DNA of 64,000 nt, taken from Peristeroidobacter agariperforans (GTDB lineage Bacteria > Pseudomonadota > Gammaproteobacteria > Steroidobacterales > Steroidobacteraceae). The translations under genes were made by a program, and so were the position numbers. Below, in pieces: positions 1 through 9,068 of this stretch (position 1 is its first letter; each line of letters starts with the position of its first letter). The notes beneath the pieces were generated by a model. That model saw only the letters and a program-made list of their open reading frames with translations. It was not told the origin of the DNA and searched no databases. Location of the stretch: positions 310,001 to 374,000 of the forward strand of contig NZ_RYFW01000001.1 of NCBI RefSeq assembly GCF_004138335.1. Direction: 5' to 3'.

Positions 1-1125
1 GGCATCGCGGTGCTCGCGAACCAGTGACACCGCCACGGCTGTGCCCGGCTTGGTAAAGCGCACGGCATTACGCAGGACGTTTTCGATGGCGCTGCGCATG
101 AGGTCGTGATCGCCATTGAGCCAGAGGCTTTCGCCCGGCGTCCAATCGACGTTCTTGTCGGCGGCGCTTGCTTCCAGACGTGCGTCTTCGACCACCTCGT
201 TCAACAGAGTGGTCACATCGATGGGCTCGAGCGGCAACGTCGGCTTGTATGAGCGCAGCTGCGACAGCTGCAACATCTGACCGATCAGAGTATCGAGGCG
301 CTCGGCCTCGAGCTCGATGCGATCCAGTTGTTTGACGATGTCCGCCTGCGGGCGGCGCGCCAGGCCCGATGCCACACGCAGCCGGGCCAGCGGCGAGCGC
401 AGCTCGTGCGACATCGCCCGCAACAGATCTTCTCTCGATGCGATCAGGGTGCGGATGTGGTCCGCCATGGCGTCGAAGTCTCGCGCCAGTACGCCCAGCT
501 CGTCGCGACGGCTCGAGAACTCCTCGCCCACTCTTTCATCGAGATTCCCGGCCGCCAGCGAGCGTGCGCTCGACTGCAGACGTTCCAACGGCTTGCTGAT
601 GTAGTGCGCCAGCCACCAGCACACCAGACCGCTGATGACCAGCGCGAACGCGAACACCACCAATCGCACATCCGATGCCTGCAGTGGACTGATCGGCGAG
701 CGCTGGCCGATCATCACTGTATAAACAGTGCCGTCGCGATCGGTGAACAGCGGCGTCAGCAACAGCGGATCGTCGCGCCCGTTGGGCGGCGGCTCGCGGC
801 CGAAGAAGCCCGCGTCCTTCAACCGATTTGCGTAACTGCGATAAGTCGGCGGCAGCGGACGTTGCAGAATGTCCTGACCATCCGGACGCACCACATAGAT
901 GTGCCGCCCGGGAAAACGATCTTCGGCGCTCTCGATCCAGGCATACAGATCCTTCATGCCGCCGACCAGCAGCCGGTTCTGTGCTTCCGAAGCGAGTTGT
1001 CGAATGTTGGGCGAAGCCGTCTGATCGCGTTGAAAGCGATACCAGGCCACGGCCGCGGTGGTGGCGAGCACCAGCAGCGTCGCCACCCAGAACGACAGGA
1101 AGATGCGAAGGAACAGCGAGCGCAC
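1..1125 (-). CDS. Sensor histidine kinase, CpxA-like (C-terminus cut by window edge)
   Basis: This is an inner-membrane sensor kinase that should phosphorylate the response regulator encoded just upstream. The GTG start at 1125 is the only start available after an in-frame TAG at 1144-1146, and a GAGG sits just before it. An N-terminal membrane helix (about residues 6-24) is followed by a ~120-residue periplasmic region and a second helix ending near LVCWWLAHYI. HAMP follows, then the HisKA box MSHELRSPLARLR with phospho-acceptor His about 240. The N-box reads LMRSAIENVLRNAVRF, where the window cuts the protein at about 375 residues; the remaining ATP-binding lobe lies outside. The box and layout resemble CpxA. 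The ligand is unknown. Confidence 0.93.
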   Translation of the reverse strand, partial: MRSLFLRIFLSFWVATLLVLATTAAVAWYRFQRDQTASPNIRQLASEAQNRLLVGGMKDLYAWIESAEDRFPGRHIYVVRPDGQDILQRPLPPTYRSYANRLKDAGFFGREPPPNGRDDPLLLTPLFTDRDGTVYTVMIGQRSPISPLQASDVRLVVFAFALVISGLVCWWLAHYISKPLERLQSSARSLAAGNLDERVGEEFSSRRDELGVLARDFDAMADHIRTLIASREDLLRAMSHELRSPLARLRVASGLARRPQADIVKQLDRIELEAERLDTLIGQMLQLSQLRSYKPTLPLEPIDVTTLLNEVVEDARLEASAADKNVDWTPGESLWLNGDHDLMRSAIENVLRNAVRFTKPGTAVAVSLVREHRDA

Positions 1126-1157
1126 TGGAGCCTCAGAGCCGCGCTATGGGCAACCGC

Positions 1158-1898
1158 TCAGACACGTTGCTCGGCACGCACTTCGCCGGTGGCGATCAGC
1201 ACGTAGCCCGCGCCACGAATACTACGAATCTCAGGCAAGCCGTTCTCACCCAAGCCGAGCTTGCGACGCAAGTTGCTCACGTGAGTATCGATGCTGCGGT
1301 CATAAGGAGTGAGCCGGCGGCCGAGTACTCGCTCCGTCAGCGATTCGCGCGATTGCACTTGTCCGACCGCTCGCATCAACACTTCGAGCAGCCGCAGCTC
1401 GGTGCCGGTCAGCCGCACCGATTCACCGGACAATGTGACTTCGAAGGTGGCCGGGTCGAGGCGCAACGGGCCGACGCTCACGGGATGCGCCGGTGTATCG
1501 GCATCACGCGGCGAGAATCGCCGGAGCACGGCACGCACGCGAGCCACCAGCTCGCGCGGATTGAAAGGTTTCGAGAGGTAGTCATCGGCGCCCAGCTCCA
1601 GGCCGACGATGCGATCCACGTCGGCGCCGTGCGCCGTCAACATGATGACGGGCACCGACAGGCTGTGACGCAGACGACGCAGCACCTCGAAGCCGCTGAG
1701 CGAGGGCAACATCACGTCGAGGATCACCAGATCGAAAGGGTGCGACTCGCCGGTGAGACGCTCGAGGGCGTCGGCGCCATCGCGCACGATGGACACCTGG
1801 AAGCCTTCGCCGGTCAGATACTCGGTGAGCATCTGACCCAGCTCGCGGTCGTCATCCACGATCAAAACGGAAGCAGGCAAGGTCATGGGCTGGACCAT
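1158..1898 (-). CDS. OmpR/CpxR-family response regulator
   Basis: This is a DNA-binding response regulator of 246 residues. The receiver has the acidic pocket VDDD, phospho-acceptor Asp61 in LVILDVMLP and the conserved Lys in DDYLSKPFNP. The C-terminal winged helix (OmpR type) ends with SIDTHVSNLRRKLG and IRGAGYVL. A second Met four residues in (1886) is an equally good start. The gene lies 33 bp upstream of the histidine kinase in the same direction, so the two form a two-component operon. The likely role is envelope-stress sensing by analogy with CpxRA, but the stimulus cannot be read from the sequence. Confidence 0.95.
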   Translation of the reverse strand: MVQPMTLPASVLIVDDDRELGQMLTEYLTGEGFQVSIVRDGADALERLTGESHPFDLVILDVMLPSLSGFEVLRRLRHSLSVPVIMLTAHGADVDRIVGLELGADDYLSKPFNPRELVARVRAVLRRFSPRDADTPAHPVSVGPLRLDPATFEVTLSGESVRLTGTELRLLEVLMRAVGQVQSRESLTERVLGRRLTPYDRSIDTHVSNLRRKLGLGENGLPEIRSIRGAGYVLIATGEVRAEQRV

Positions 1899-2176
1899 GG
1901 CACACCAAAAAAGCGCGGGTTGCGAAGTTTCGTCAAGTTCTGCCTACAGGCAGGTTTGACCGGGCGGGACGATACTTCGTTTTGTGCAACCCCGTCGATG
2001 CATGCCGTTGCCCTACAGCGGATGTCCGGCGTTTTCTCTCGCCAGCTCATTCCCGCAGGATGCGCTCCGCGCCGTCGGAACCCCGTTTTAAGCCTCCGCG
2101 TTCCCTCCCCGCCCGGGCGAGATGAGACGAGACGCGCCTATCTGGATCAACAAGCTCGATCAACGAGGAGACGATC

Positions 2177-2434
2177 ATGACCAAATTGATTGCATTCCTG
2201 GCAGCGGCCCTGCTGTCCGTGACTGCGTTCGCCGGCGACAACAAGGACAAAAAGGATCACTCGATGAAATCCTCCGCGGCGACCTTCGACTCCCTGGACA
2301 AGAACGGCGATGCCCAGCTCAGCAAGACTGAAGCGGCCGCCGACAAATCGCTGGCGGACAGCTTCGCCTCGGCCGACACCAACGGCGATGGCTACCTGAG
2401 CAAGACGGAATTCACGGCTCGCACCAAGAGCTGA
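2177..2434 (+). CDS. Small exported EF-hand protein
   Basis: The 85-residue protein starts with a cleavable signal peptide (MTKLIAFLAAALLSVTAFA), so it should be periplasmic. The mature part carries two EF-hand loops, DKNGDAQLSKTE and DTNGDGYLSKTE, each with Asp/Asn at positions 1, 3 and 5 and Glu at position 12, as expected for calcium binding. A GAGGAG Shine-Dalgarno precedes the ATG. It is divergent from the two-component pair at 1158-1898, with 278 bp between them, so shared regulation is possible. Partner and function are unknown. Confidence 0.88.
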   Translation: MTKLIAFLAAALLSVTAFAGDNKDKKDHSMKSSAATFDSLDKNGDAQLSKTEAAADKSLADSFASADTNGDGYLSKTEFTARTKS

Positions 2435-2468
2435 GGCGCACTGCCGTTTTCGTTTTCGTTCAGCAACC

Positions 2469-2506
2469 GGCCCTATCGCGCCTGCCAGTGACGGTGCGGT
2501 AGGGCC
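2469..2506 (+). terminator. Terminator-like hairpin after the EF-hand gene
   Basis: An 11-bp stem (GGCCCTATCGC against GCGGTAGGGCC, one G-T wobble) with a 16-nt loop lies 35 bp after the EF-hand stop. It is followed by a T/C-rich stretch (TCGTCGTCTCT) rather than a clean T run, so intrinsic termination is plausible but not certain. Confidence 0.5.
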
Positions 2507-2531
2507 TCGTCGTCTCTGCTACCCTTGATCT

Positions 2532-2855
2532 ATGGCCGTACCCTGGTTACAAATCGTGCAGCTCGTGCCTTCCATCGTCGATGTGTCGCGCGAGCTCCTG
2601 AAACGCACCAAACAAATGCCGCCGCCGGAAGTGGCGCCGGTTCCCAACGACAGCGATGAGCTGATCAGGCGTGTGTTACGCCTGGAAGAAAACGAGCGGC
2701 GTCAGGCCGAGCTGGTCAACGAAATGGCGCAGCAGCTGGCGAATCTGACGCGAGCGGCTACCGCTCTGCACCGTCAATCGCTGTGGCTGGGCGGCACCGC
2801 CGTGGTGGCCATCGTCGTCGCCGTGATTGCGATCGGGATGGCCGCCAGCCAGTAA
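2532..2855 (+). CDS. Hypothetical protein with C-terminal membrane anchor
   Basis: The 107-residue protein has an amphipathic N-terminus (MAVPWLQIVQLVPSIVDVSR), a Pro-rich stretch and a charged helix (VLRLEENERRQAELVNEMAQ) likely to form a short coiled coil. One C-terminal transmembrane helix (WLGGTAVVAIVVAVIAIGMA) follows. It is probably a tail-anchored inner-membrane protein with its coiled coil in the cytoplasm. It stands alone between the EF-hand gene and the convergent metalloprotease. I do not recognise a family. Confidence 0.7.
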   Translation: MAVPWLQIVQLVPSIVDVSRELLKRTKQMPPPEVAPVPNDSDELIRRVLRLEENERRQAELVNEMAQQLANLTRAATALHRQSLWLGGTAVVAIVVAVIAIGMAASQ

Positions 2856-2873
2856 GCCCCAGCCAAATCCAGG

Positions 2874-3680
2874 TTATTTCGCGGCTGCCTGATACAACGG
2901 CAGCACCAGCGGCACGTTCTTTTCGAGATCGCGAATACGCGACTCGCCCGACGGGTGGGTGCTCAGGAATTCCGGCGGACCGCCGCCGCCCGCCTTGCTC
3001 ATCTTCTGCCACAGCGTGACGGCCGCGTTCGGGTCATAGCCCGCGCGCGCCATCAATTCCAGACCGATGCGATCGGCCTCGGCTTCCTGCTCGCGACTGT
3101 GCGGCAGCGTAAATGTCACAGCCGAAACCTGACTGGCGATTTGCATCGTCGTCGCCTCGGCGCCAGTGGCCACAGCCACACCGGCGAGCACCAGCTGTTC
3201 AGCATAGGCGCGAGACAAGCGTTCGCGTGAGTGTTCGCGCAACGCGTGCGCGATTTCGTGACCGATGACGGCGGCGAGCTCGGCATCGCTCGGCTTGATC
3301 GTATCGATCAGGCCGGTGTAGACCATGATCTTGCCGCCGGGCATGCAGTACGCGTTCACGTCCTCGGAGCTCTGCACGTTGACTTCCCAATTCCAGCCGG
3401 TGGCGTCGGGACGAAACGTCCTGGTCTGTGGGATCAGGCGCTGCGAAATCTTCTGCACCCGATCGTAGACTTGTTTGTCCTTGTTCAACGCGCCAGCCTG
3501 GCGCGCCTTGTTCACTTCCTGGTCGTAAGCAACCTTGGCGCCCTCGTCCACCTGCTCGGATGAGACCGCCATCATCTGCTTGCGAGTGACGCCGATCGCA
3601 CCGGGCTGCGTGGTCTGCACGCTCTGACAGGCGGTCGCCAGCACGGCGACAGCAGCAATGACCAGGGAGCGTATGCGCAT
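2874..3680 (-). CDS. M48-family zinc metalloprotease, probable lipoprotein
   Basis: The 268-residue protein begins with a lipoprotein-like signal (MRIRSLVIAAVAVLATACQS; Cys near residue 18). The zinc site is HEIAH (in GHEIAHALREHSRERLSR), with the third ligand Glu in EADRIGLELM about 55 residues later, the M48 arrangement. The C-terminal STHPSGESRIRDL motif is typical of Oma1/BepA/LoiP-type periplasmic M48 peptidases, here without TPRs. The expected role is proteolytic quality control at the outer membrane. A GAGG lies upstream of the ATG. The gene is downstream of the SRPBCC gene on the same strand, 62 bp away. Confidence 0.92.
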   Translation of the reverse strand: MRIRSLVIAAVAVLATACQSVQTTQPGAIGVTRKQMMAVSSEQVDEGAKVAYDQEVNKARQAGALNKDKQVYDRVQKISQRLIPQTRTFRPDATGWNWEVNVQSSEDVNAYCMPGGKIMVYTGLIDTIKPSDAELAAVIGHEIAHALREHSRERLSRAYAEQLVLAGVAVATGAEATTMQIASQVSAVTFTLPHSREQEAEADRIGLELMARAGYDPNAAVTLWQKMSKAGGGGPPEFLSTHPSGESRIRDLEKNVPLVLPLYQAAAK

Positions 3681-3742
3681 GAAATCCTCCAGAACCGTTC
3701 GGGACAGATTCTAAATCTGTCCGCTCTGATGTCACTAGTTCA

Positions 3743-4321
3743 CTATGGCTTGGACGGTTCCTGTTTGGGCGCTTCTTTCGGTGCTTCAGGATTGCCGTTG
3801 GTCACGTACCGCGCCAGGCGCTGCAATTGGCCGCCCAGCACTTCGTCGACGATGGGCGCCCAGTCGGCCAGCGGCCGGTCGGCGAAGCCACCGACGTTGT
3901 ATGTGAACGTGATGCGAGAGCCGCCCGCCGCCGACTCGATCTGCCACGTCATCACGCCGTTTACGCCGAATTCCTGCAACGGCCCGAGCGCGCCGTTGAC
4001 TCGCAATGTTTTGGCGGGCTGCGCATACACGACGGTGCCGTGCTCGATGCCGGCATACAAGCTCAGCTTCTCGCAGAAACAACCCCGCACATGAGGCTCT
4101 AGCGAAAGATTGCGCGCATCGCCCGAGTAGGTGTGCTCGGGATCCCACCATTTCGCGACATCGGCAAGCGCGGCCCAAATGACCGGCGGCGCGACATTCG
4201 GCGTCTCGGCCGTGTGGCGCAGATTGAAGCCGCTCGGCCCGGCGCTGACGATCTCGGCGCGCGCCGCGCCGGTCACCGATAAAGCGCCCAGGACAGCCGT
4301 CGCGATCAGGCGTACACGCAT
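3743..4321 (-). CDS. Exported SRPBCC-family protein
   Basis: The 192-residue protein has a signal peptide ending near GAARA. It is followed by a START/Bet v1-like fold typical of SRPBCC proteins: PPVIWAALADVAKWWDPEHTYSG at the start and a C-terminal helix (IVDEVLGGQLQRLARYV). The tail is Lys/Pro/Glu-rich. Members bind hydrophobic ligands or appear as polyketide-cyclase/AHSA1-like proteins; an exported version has no assigned role here. It may be cotranscribed with the M48 protease downstream. Confidence 0.85.
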   Translation of the reverse strand: MRVRLIATAVLGALSVTGAARAEIVSAGPSGFNLRHTAETPNVAPPVIWAALADVAKWWDPEHTYSGDARNLSLEPHVRGCFCEKLSLYAGIEHGTVVYAQPAKTLRVNGALGPLQEFGVNGVMTWQIESAAGGSRITFTYNVGGFADRPLADWAPIVDEVLGGQLQRLARYVTNGNPEAPKEAPKQEPSKP

Positions 4322-4401
4322 TATTGTTTCCTCTCCAGGGACTCACCGCTGCGGACCGCGCATGGTAATCCCTGCGGGCGAAGGATGGTAACCTAGCGTC
4401 C

Positions 4402-5049
4402 ATGAGCCAGAAAAAAAGCCATCGCACCCGAAAACCTGCCGATAACGGCCTGCCCGAGGCACACGTGCAGGCGCCGACGGTGAGCGAACAGGAGGCGCGT
4501 CAGGCGGTCGAGACGCTGCTGCGCTGGGCGGGAGAAGATCCGTTGCGGGAAGGCTTGCGTGACACGCCCAAGCGCGTCGTCCACGCCTATCGCGACTGGT
4601 TTTCCGGCTATCTGAGCGACCCCGCCGACTATCTGCGCCGCACCTTCGAGGAAGTGGCCGGTTACGACGAGATGGTCGTGCTGCGAAACATCGAGTTCGA
4701 ATCCCACTGCGAGCATCACATGGCGCCCATCATCGGCCGTGCGCACGTGGGCTATCTGCCGACCAACAAGGTCGTGGGCATCAGCAAGCTGGCCCGAGTC
4801 GTCGACGGTTACGCACGGCGCTTCCAGGTCCAGGAGAAGCTCACCGCGCAAATCGCCCGCTGCATCGACGACGTGCTCAAGCCGCGTGGCGTGGGTGTCG
4901 TGATCGACGCGATCCATCAATGCATGACCACCCGCGGCGTGCACAAGCGGGGCGTGTCGATGATCACGAGTAAAATGCTGGGCGACTTCCGCGAAGACGC
5001 ACGCACCCGCAACGAATTCCTGCGCTTCATCGACATCTCGAGCGGCTAG
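4402..5049 (+). CDS. folE: GTP cyclohydrolase I
   Basis: FolE converts GTP to 7,8-dihydroneopterin triphosphate, the first step of tetrahydrofolate synthesis. The protein is 215 residues, the usual length. The zinc and catalytic motifs are intact: [19 protein letters not shown] (first Cys and His ligands), [21 protein letters not shown], and [11 protein letters not shown] (second Cys ligand). The N-terminus (about residues 1-25) is a basic low-complexity extension. The gene is divergent from the SRPBCC gene and is transcribed alone. Confidence 0.97.
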   Translation: MSQKKSHRTRKPADNGLPEAHVQAPTVSEQEARQAVETLLRWAGEDPLREGLRDTPKRVVHAYRDWFSGYLSDPADYLRRTFEEVAGYDEMVVLRNIEFESHCEHHMAPIIGRAHVGYLPTNKVVGISKLARVVDGYARRFQVQEKLTAQIARCIDDVLKPRGVGVVIDAIHQCMTTRGVHKRGVSMITSKMLGDFREDARTRNEFLRFIDISSG

Positions 5050-5181
5050 ATTTAACACTCGACGTCGGGGACTCCCGCAATTCCTCACGCTCACGCCGCG
5101 AGTGTGACGGCGTTCTCGTTAGCAACTCCGTCACAGTCCTAGCATCGAGGCCGGTCACCTTCGAAGAACAACGACGGTCGG

Positions 5182-5931
5182 ATGCAGAGGTCAGATGTGA
5201 ACGCGGTGGCAGAAACGATGATGCAGGAGCCCGAACCCCGCCCTGTCCGCGCACGCGCAGAACATATATCCCTCGACACGGGTCACGACGACGACAGCCT
5301 CATCGCGCCCAAGAAGCGCCCGCACCGCCCGACGCGCATGAGCTATACGCTCGCCAGCAAACTGCGCGGCTGTTCTACGCAACTGGGCCTGCTCGACGAA
5401 CATTTCCTGGCCGTGCAGCTCACGCGCCCCGACATCGAGCCGTGCAAATACGATTTCGATCTGCGTTTCGCCAATGCAAAGCCGGTGATCGTGCGTCACA
5501 TCGCCTGGTTCTGGCTGGCGCTCGCGATCAGCCTGGCGGGGCTCGCCACTTGCGCGCTGTGGATGCTATGGCCGAAGAGCGGGACCGAGTGGATCCACCC
5601 CGTGCCGCTGACTGCAGTGGCCGCACTGCTCGCCTCGCTTGGCTCGGCGCTGATGTTTCTACGGCGCACCACCGAATCGCTCGAGTTCACCAGCGTTCAC
5701 GGCGGCGTGACCTTGGTGAGCGTGACCGGCGCAATCGGCAGTGCGCGCGAAGGCAAGAAATTCTTCGTCGAGCTCATCAAGAGCATCAACGCGGCGAAGG
5801 CCGCACGGCCGCAGCCGCCTCATCAATTCCTGCGGGATGAAATGCGTGAGCATCATCGGCTGCGCGAGTTAGGCGTGCTGACCGAAGACCAGTACGAAAC
5901 GAGCAAGTCGCGAATACTCGCGTCGCATTAA
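5182..5931 (+). CDS. Hypothetical inner-membrane protein with SHOCT-like C-terminus
   Basis: The 249-residue protein has a cytoplasmic N-terminal domain (about 1-105) and two membrane helices (about residues 111-132 in HIAWFWLALAISLAG and 138-156 in VPLTAVAALLASLGSALMFL). A β-rich segment follows (ESLEFTSVHGGVTLVSVTGA). The C-terminal helix RLRELGVLTEDQYETSKSRI resembles the SHOCT short oligomerisation domain (x-L-x-x-x-G-x-[IL]-[ST]-x-x-E-[FY]). The stop overlaps by 4 bp the stop of the convergent EEP gene. No function can be assigned. Confidence 0.78.
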   Translation: MQRSDVNAVAETMMQEPEPRPVRARAEHISLDTGHDDDSLIAPKKRPHRPTRMSYTLASKLRGCSTQLGLLDEHFLAVQLTRPDIEPCKYDFDLRFANAKPVIVRHIAWFWLALAISLAGLATCALWMLWPKSGTEWIHPVPLTAVAALLASLGSALMFLRRTTESLEFTSVHGGVTLVSVTGAIGSAREGKKFFVELIKSINAAKAARPQPPHQFLRDEMREHHRLRELGVLTEDQYETSKSRILASH

Positions 5932-6728
5932 GTCGGCGCGCGCAGGGCGAAGCGCTCGACATCGATCTCCGCTCGCAGCGGCAGATGATCCGATGCTCGT
6001 TTGGCGAGCGGCGTGCTGTGCGCTTTCACTGAAACGATGGCGTGCACCGGCCGCACCCAGATCCTGGTCAGCGCCAGGAACGGCCAGAACGAAGGAAACT
6101 CCGGCGGCGCCAGCGCTTCACCCAGAATCTTGTGCGCGTCTCGCAGCGTGCCCGCGCTTGGAAACCATTCATTCATGTCGCCGAGCACGACAGTGGGATG
6201 CTCGGGCGGTGACGCTGCGATTGCCGCCAGTAACTGCCGCCATTGAAAGCGACGCTCCGATCGGCTGAGTCCAAGATGCGTGGCGATCACACGCAGCGCG
6301 CGACCGCCGACATCCAATTCGACATCGATTGCACCGCGCGGCTCCAACCATTTGCCGTAACTCAGATCATGTCGGTGCACGCTGATGACGGGGAACCGCG
6401 TCAGCAACGCGTTGCCGTACTCGCCGCTGTGGCGCACGATGCGCAGCCCGGGAATGGCGGCCATGTGCATCGCTTCGGATAGATATTCGAGCTGCTGCGA
6501 GTCCTCCTCATCGCCGGGCTCGTTGTCGACTTCCTGCAGCGCATAGATGTCGCAATTCAACTCTCTGAGCACGTCGGCGATGCGCGAAGGCGAGCGGCGC
6601 CGATCGAGCCCCACGCAGCTGTGAATGTTGTACGAGCCGATGGAAATCCGGCGCACGCCGGGCGCGGGCGCCTCAGCTGCCTCGGCCGGGACTTCGGCAT
6701 CAGACAGTGCGCGGGTCGCTGACGCCAT
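5928..6728 (-). CDS. Endonuclease/exonuclease/phosphatase (EEP) family protein
   Basis: The 266-residue protein has the EEP metal-dependent phosphodiesterase motifs: GSYNIHSCVG (Asn), DIYALQEVDNE (metal-binding Glu), GDMNEWF (Asp/Asn) and RASDHLPLRAEI (Asp-His). Family members hydrolyse nucleic acid or phospholipid head groups. Its start lies inside the end of the upstream phospholipase D-VTT gene (29-bp overlap), which implies translational coupling and a joint role, most likely phospholipid metabolism. A GTG at the GVRRIS segment would remove most of the overlap and is an alternative start. Confidence 0.9.
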   Translation of the reverse strand: MASATRALSDAEVPAEAAEAPAPGVRRISIGSYNIHSCVGLDRRRSPSRIADVLRELNCDIYALQEVDNEPGDEEDSQQLEYLSEAMHMAAIPGLRIVRHSGEYGNALLTRFPVISVHRHDLSYGKWLEPRGAIDVELDVGGRALRVIATHLGLSRSERRFQWRQLLAAIAASPPEHPTVVLGDMNEWFPSAGTLRDAHKILGEALAPPEFPSFWPFLALTRIWVRPVHAIVSVKAHSTPLAKRASDHLPLRAEIDVERFALRAPT

Positions 6729-8973
6729 GTCGTGAGGACGTCGAGGCTGCCGATAGCAGCCAGCGCCGCACCAGCCAGGTGGCGCCGCCGAGCAGAATCA
6801 GCACGAACGCGATCGCCCAATAGTTGATGCGGCGAGGATCATCGAGCCAGGTCGAGAGCTGGTCGCCGAACACCGTCGAGGTGAGCGTGCCTGGCAGGAT
6901 ACCGATCGCCGTCCCTAGCATGAACTCCCACAGGCGCATGCGGATCGCGCCGGCAACCACCCCTTCGACGGCGAAGGGCGCCAGCGGCACCAGCCTCAGC
7001 GCCGTCATCGCCAGCAGGCCGCGACGGCGCAACACCTGCAGAATCTTGTCCAGCTTCGCACCGGCCATGCGTCGCACGGTACCGGGATCGAGCCGCTTGC
7101 CCGCAACGTACGACGACCATGCGGCGACTTGAATGCCGGTCATGGCAATGACGAAACCCCAGATGGGCCCGTACGCAATGACAGCAAACAACGTGATGAG
7201 CGGTCTTGGAAACATCACATACGAGGCTGGCGTGAACGCGAGCACGGTCAGGATCGGCACCCACCAGGTCTGGCCGACATCCCGGGCCCAGCCCATGATG
7301 CGATTGCCTTCGAGATACACGTGCAGCGGCGTGAACTTCCACAACGCGGTCAGTGCGATCACGACCGCCGCCATGGCGGCGATCTTTCCCCACGCGGGGC
7401 CACTTGTACCGAGCGCCTCCGACGGCTCGTTCGCCTCCGAACGATTGGTCACGAACGCGCCAGGATGGGCGTCCGCCATGCTCGCCTCCGGGCTGCGTGG
7501 ACTGAAAATCTGCGCCAGGTCCGCGAGACCGACCGGCTTCTCCGGATCGGCGACGCTGATGACATTCAGCAGCGTCTCGGAAACCTGCGGCAATTCATTC
7601 AGCGGCTTCAGCGTGCGATCGTCACGATGCAGCTGGTCGATCGCGTCACGCAGGTTGCCGGTGTTCGCGACCGCTTCACTCACCTGCTGCACATCAAAGC
7701 CCAGGTGTTCCGCCAGCAGCAACGAACGCAGACCGCAGATCTGCTGTTGTATGTCCTTGCGACCGCGTGCCTCGATGGTCAGGTCGCACTCGGTATCCAT
7801 ACCCATGGAACGATTGGCGAGATTCGCGGAGCCGATCCGCACCATGTCGTCGTCGATCACGATCATCTTGGAGTGAACGTCGATGCAGGTGCCTTCCTTC
7901 AACCCGGCAATGAAGGGATAGCAGGCGCGGAAACGATTGTATTTATCGGCGTCGCGCAGCTTCTGGACCAGGCGCGTACGCAGCGTCTGCATGGTGAGCT
8001 CTTCCAGCCAGCCATGACTCAGCTCGCGCAATACGACGATGATCTCAGGACCGTCGGGCTCGGCGAGCCGGGCAGCCAGTGCATCGCCGACCTTATCGGC
8101 TGTGAAATACTGGTTCTCGATATAGATGCTGTTCCTGGCGGCAGCGATCATGTCGAGATACAGGGACTCGATTTCTCTTATGCCGGGATCGCCGTTGACC
8201 GCGGGCGCGGTGCGCGAAATGCCAACCTCCACCTCGCTGAGATGCGCATTCAGCGACTGCGGCCAGCGGGATGTTTTCATTTCCTCCGCCGCAGCTCTGC
8301 GGCGGAACACACGCCGCTGCGCCGCTGGCGGCTGCAACACCTCGCCCGTCGCCTTGCGCCAGCGTTCGCGCACGATATCGCCCAACGACCCCGCAACGTC
8401 GCCTTCGACCGCCATCATCAAGTCGTGAAACGGCGGATAGGCGGTTCCTTTCACGTGTCGATGCTCGTTGTCGGGCGAGTGATCGTTGGTGTCCCAGCGT
8501 CGACAGGTCAGATCGATGCCGCCGTTGAAGGCAACCGCATCGTCGATCACGACGATCTTCTGGTGATGCGAGCCGCCGGTGGGATGCGTGTTGTCATAGC
8601 GAAAATGCACGCGCCGGTGCGGCTTCCAGCCCAGGCCGTAGAACGGCGCCCACTCGCGATCCAGTCCGAAAATCACCGGGTAGTCCCAGATCAGGATGTG
8701 GATGTGCAGGTGTCGGTTACGACGCGCCAGACCGTTCAAGAAATCGCCCAGCTCCAGCTCGCAATCCTGCCGATCACGGCACAGCAGGCGCGTGCGGCTG
8801 TGGAAATCCCAGCCCGAGATCAGGATGGATCGCTTCGCCTTGCGCGCGGCTTCCACGAAGGCGCGGAAGTAATCGTCGCCGTCGACCAGAAACGCCGCAC
8901 GCTGCGCCTTCTCCACGCGCCAGCAATTGCGGCCGGGCTGGAGCAAAGTCGATGGAGCAGCGGGCAAGGTCAT
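6700..8973 (-). CDS. Phospholipase D-like / VTT (DedA-type) membrane fusion protein
   Basis: The 757-residue protein joins two modules. The N-terminal half (about 1-500) has two HKD motifs of the phospholipase D/cardiolipin synthase superfamily, HHQKIVVIDD and HSKMIVIDDD, each followed by the usual downstream residues (GGIDL, GSANLANRS). The C-terminal half (about 530-750) has a membrane helix followed by a VTT/SNARE-associated domain (FTPASYVMFPRPLITLFAVI, and GLLAMTALRLVPLAPFAVEG). The start was placed at the ATG at 8973, where the conserved region begins; an open frame continues upstream to 9222 but reads as non-coding composition. It is coupled to the EEP gene. Likely role: phospholipid remodelling or transport. 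Confidence 0.92.
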   Translation of the reverse strand: MTLPAAPSTLLQPGRNCWRVEKAQRAAFLVDGDDYFRAFVEAARKAKRSILISGWDFHSRTRLLCRDRQDCELELGDFLNGLARRNRHLHIHILIWDYPVIFGLDREWAPFYGLGWKPHRRVHFRYDNTHPTGGSHHQKIVVIDDAVAFNGGIDLTCRRWDTNDHSPDNEHRHVKGTAYPPFHDLMMAVEGDVAGSLGDIVRERWRKATGEVLQPPAAQRRVFRRRAAAEEMKTSRWPQSLNAHLSEVEVGISRTAPAVNGDPGIREIESLYLDMIAAARNSIYIENQYFTADKVGDALAARLAEPDGPEIIVVLRELSHGWLEELTMQTLRTRLVQKLRDADKYNRFRACYPFIAGLKEGTCIDVHSKMIVIDDDMVRIGSANLANRSMGMDTECDLTIEARGRKDIQQQICGLRSLLLAEHLGFDVQQVSEAVANTGNLRDAIDQLHRDDRTLKPLNELPQVSETLLNVISVADPEKPVGLADLAQIFSPRSPEASMADAHPGAFVTNRSEANEPSEALGTSGPAWGKIAAMAAVVIALTALWKFTPLHVYLEGNRIMGWARDVGQTWWVPILTVLAFTPASYVMFPRPLITLFAVIAYGPIWGFVIAMTGIQVAAWSSYVAGKRLDPGTVRRMAGAKLDKILQVLRRRGLLAMTALRLVPLAPFAVEGVVAGAIRMRLWEFMLGTAIGILPGTLTSTVFGDQLSTWLDDPRRINYWAIAFVLILLGGATWLVRRWLLSAASTSSRHGVSDPRTV

Positions 8974-9068
8974 GATCGCTGGCGGGGTTGGCAAAAATGG
9001 CAAAAGGGTGCGATGTCGGCGAAACGCTCGCACCATGCGGCCGGTTCCGAAGAGGAGGCTGCGGGCGA

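Noticed and set aside
828-2180. 450-codon open frame on the plus strand
   Set aside because: It runs antisense through the kinase and regulator genes, whose motifs are unambiguous; its sequence is Arg/His/Gln-rich as expected of a shadow frame in high-GC DNA.
5050-5181. GTGACGG/CCGTCAC inverted repeat between folE and the SHOCT-like gene
   Set aside because: A 7-bp stem with a 17-nt loop is within chance expectation for GC-rich DNA and has no terminator features.
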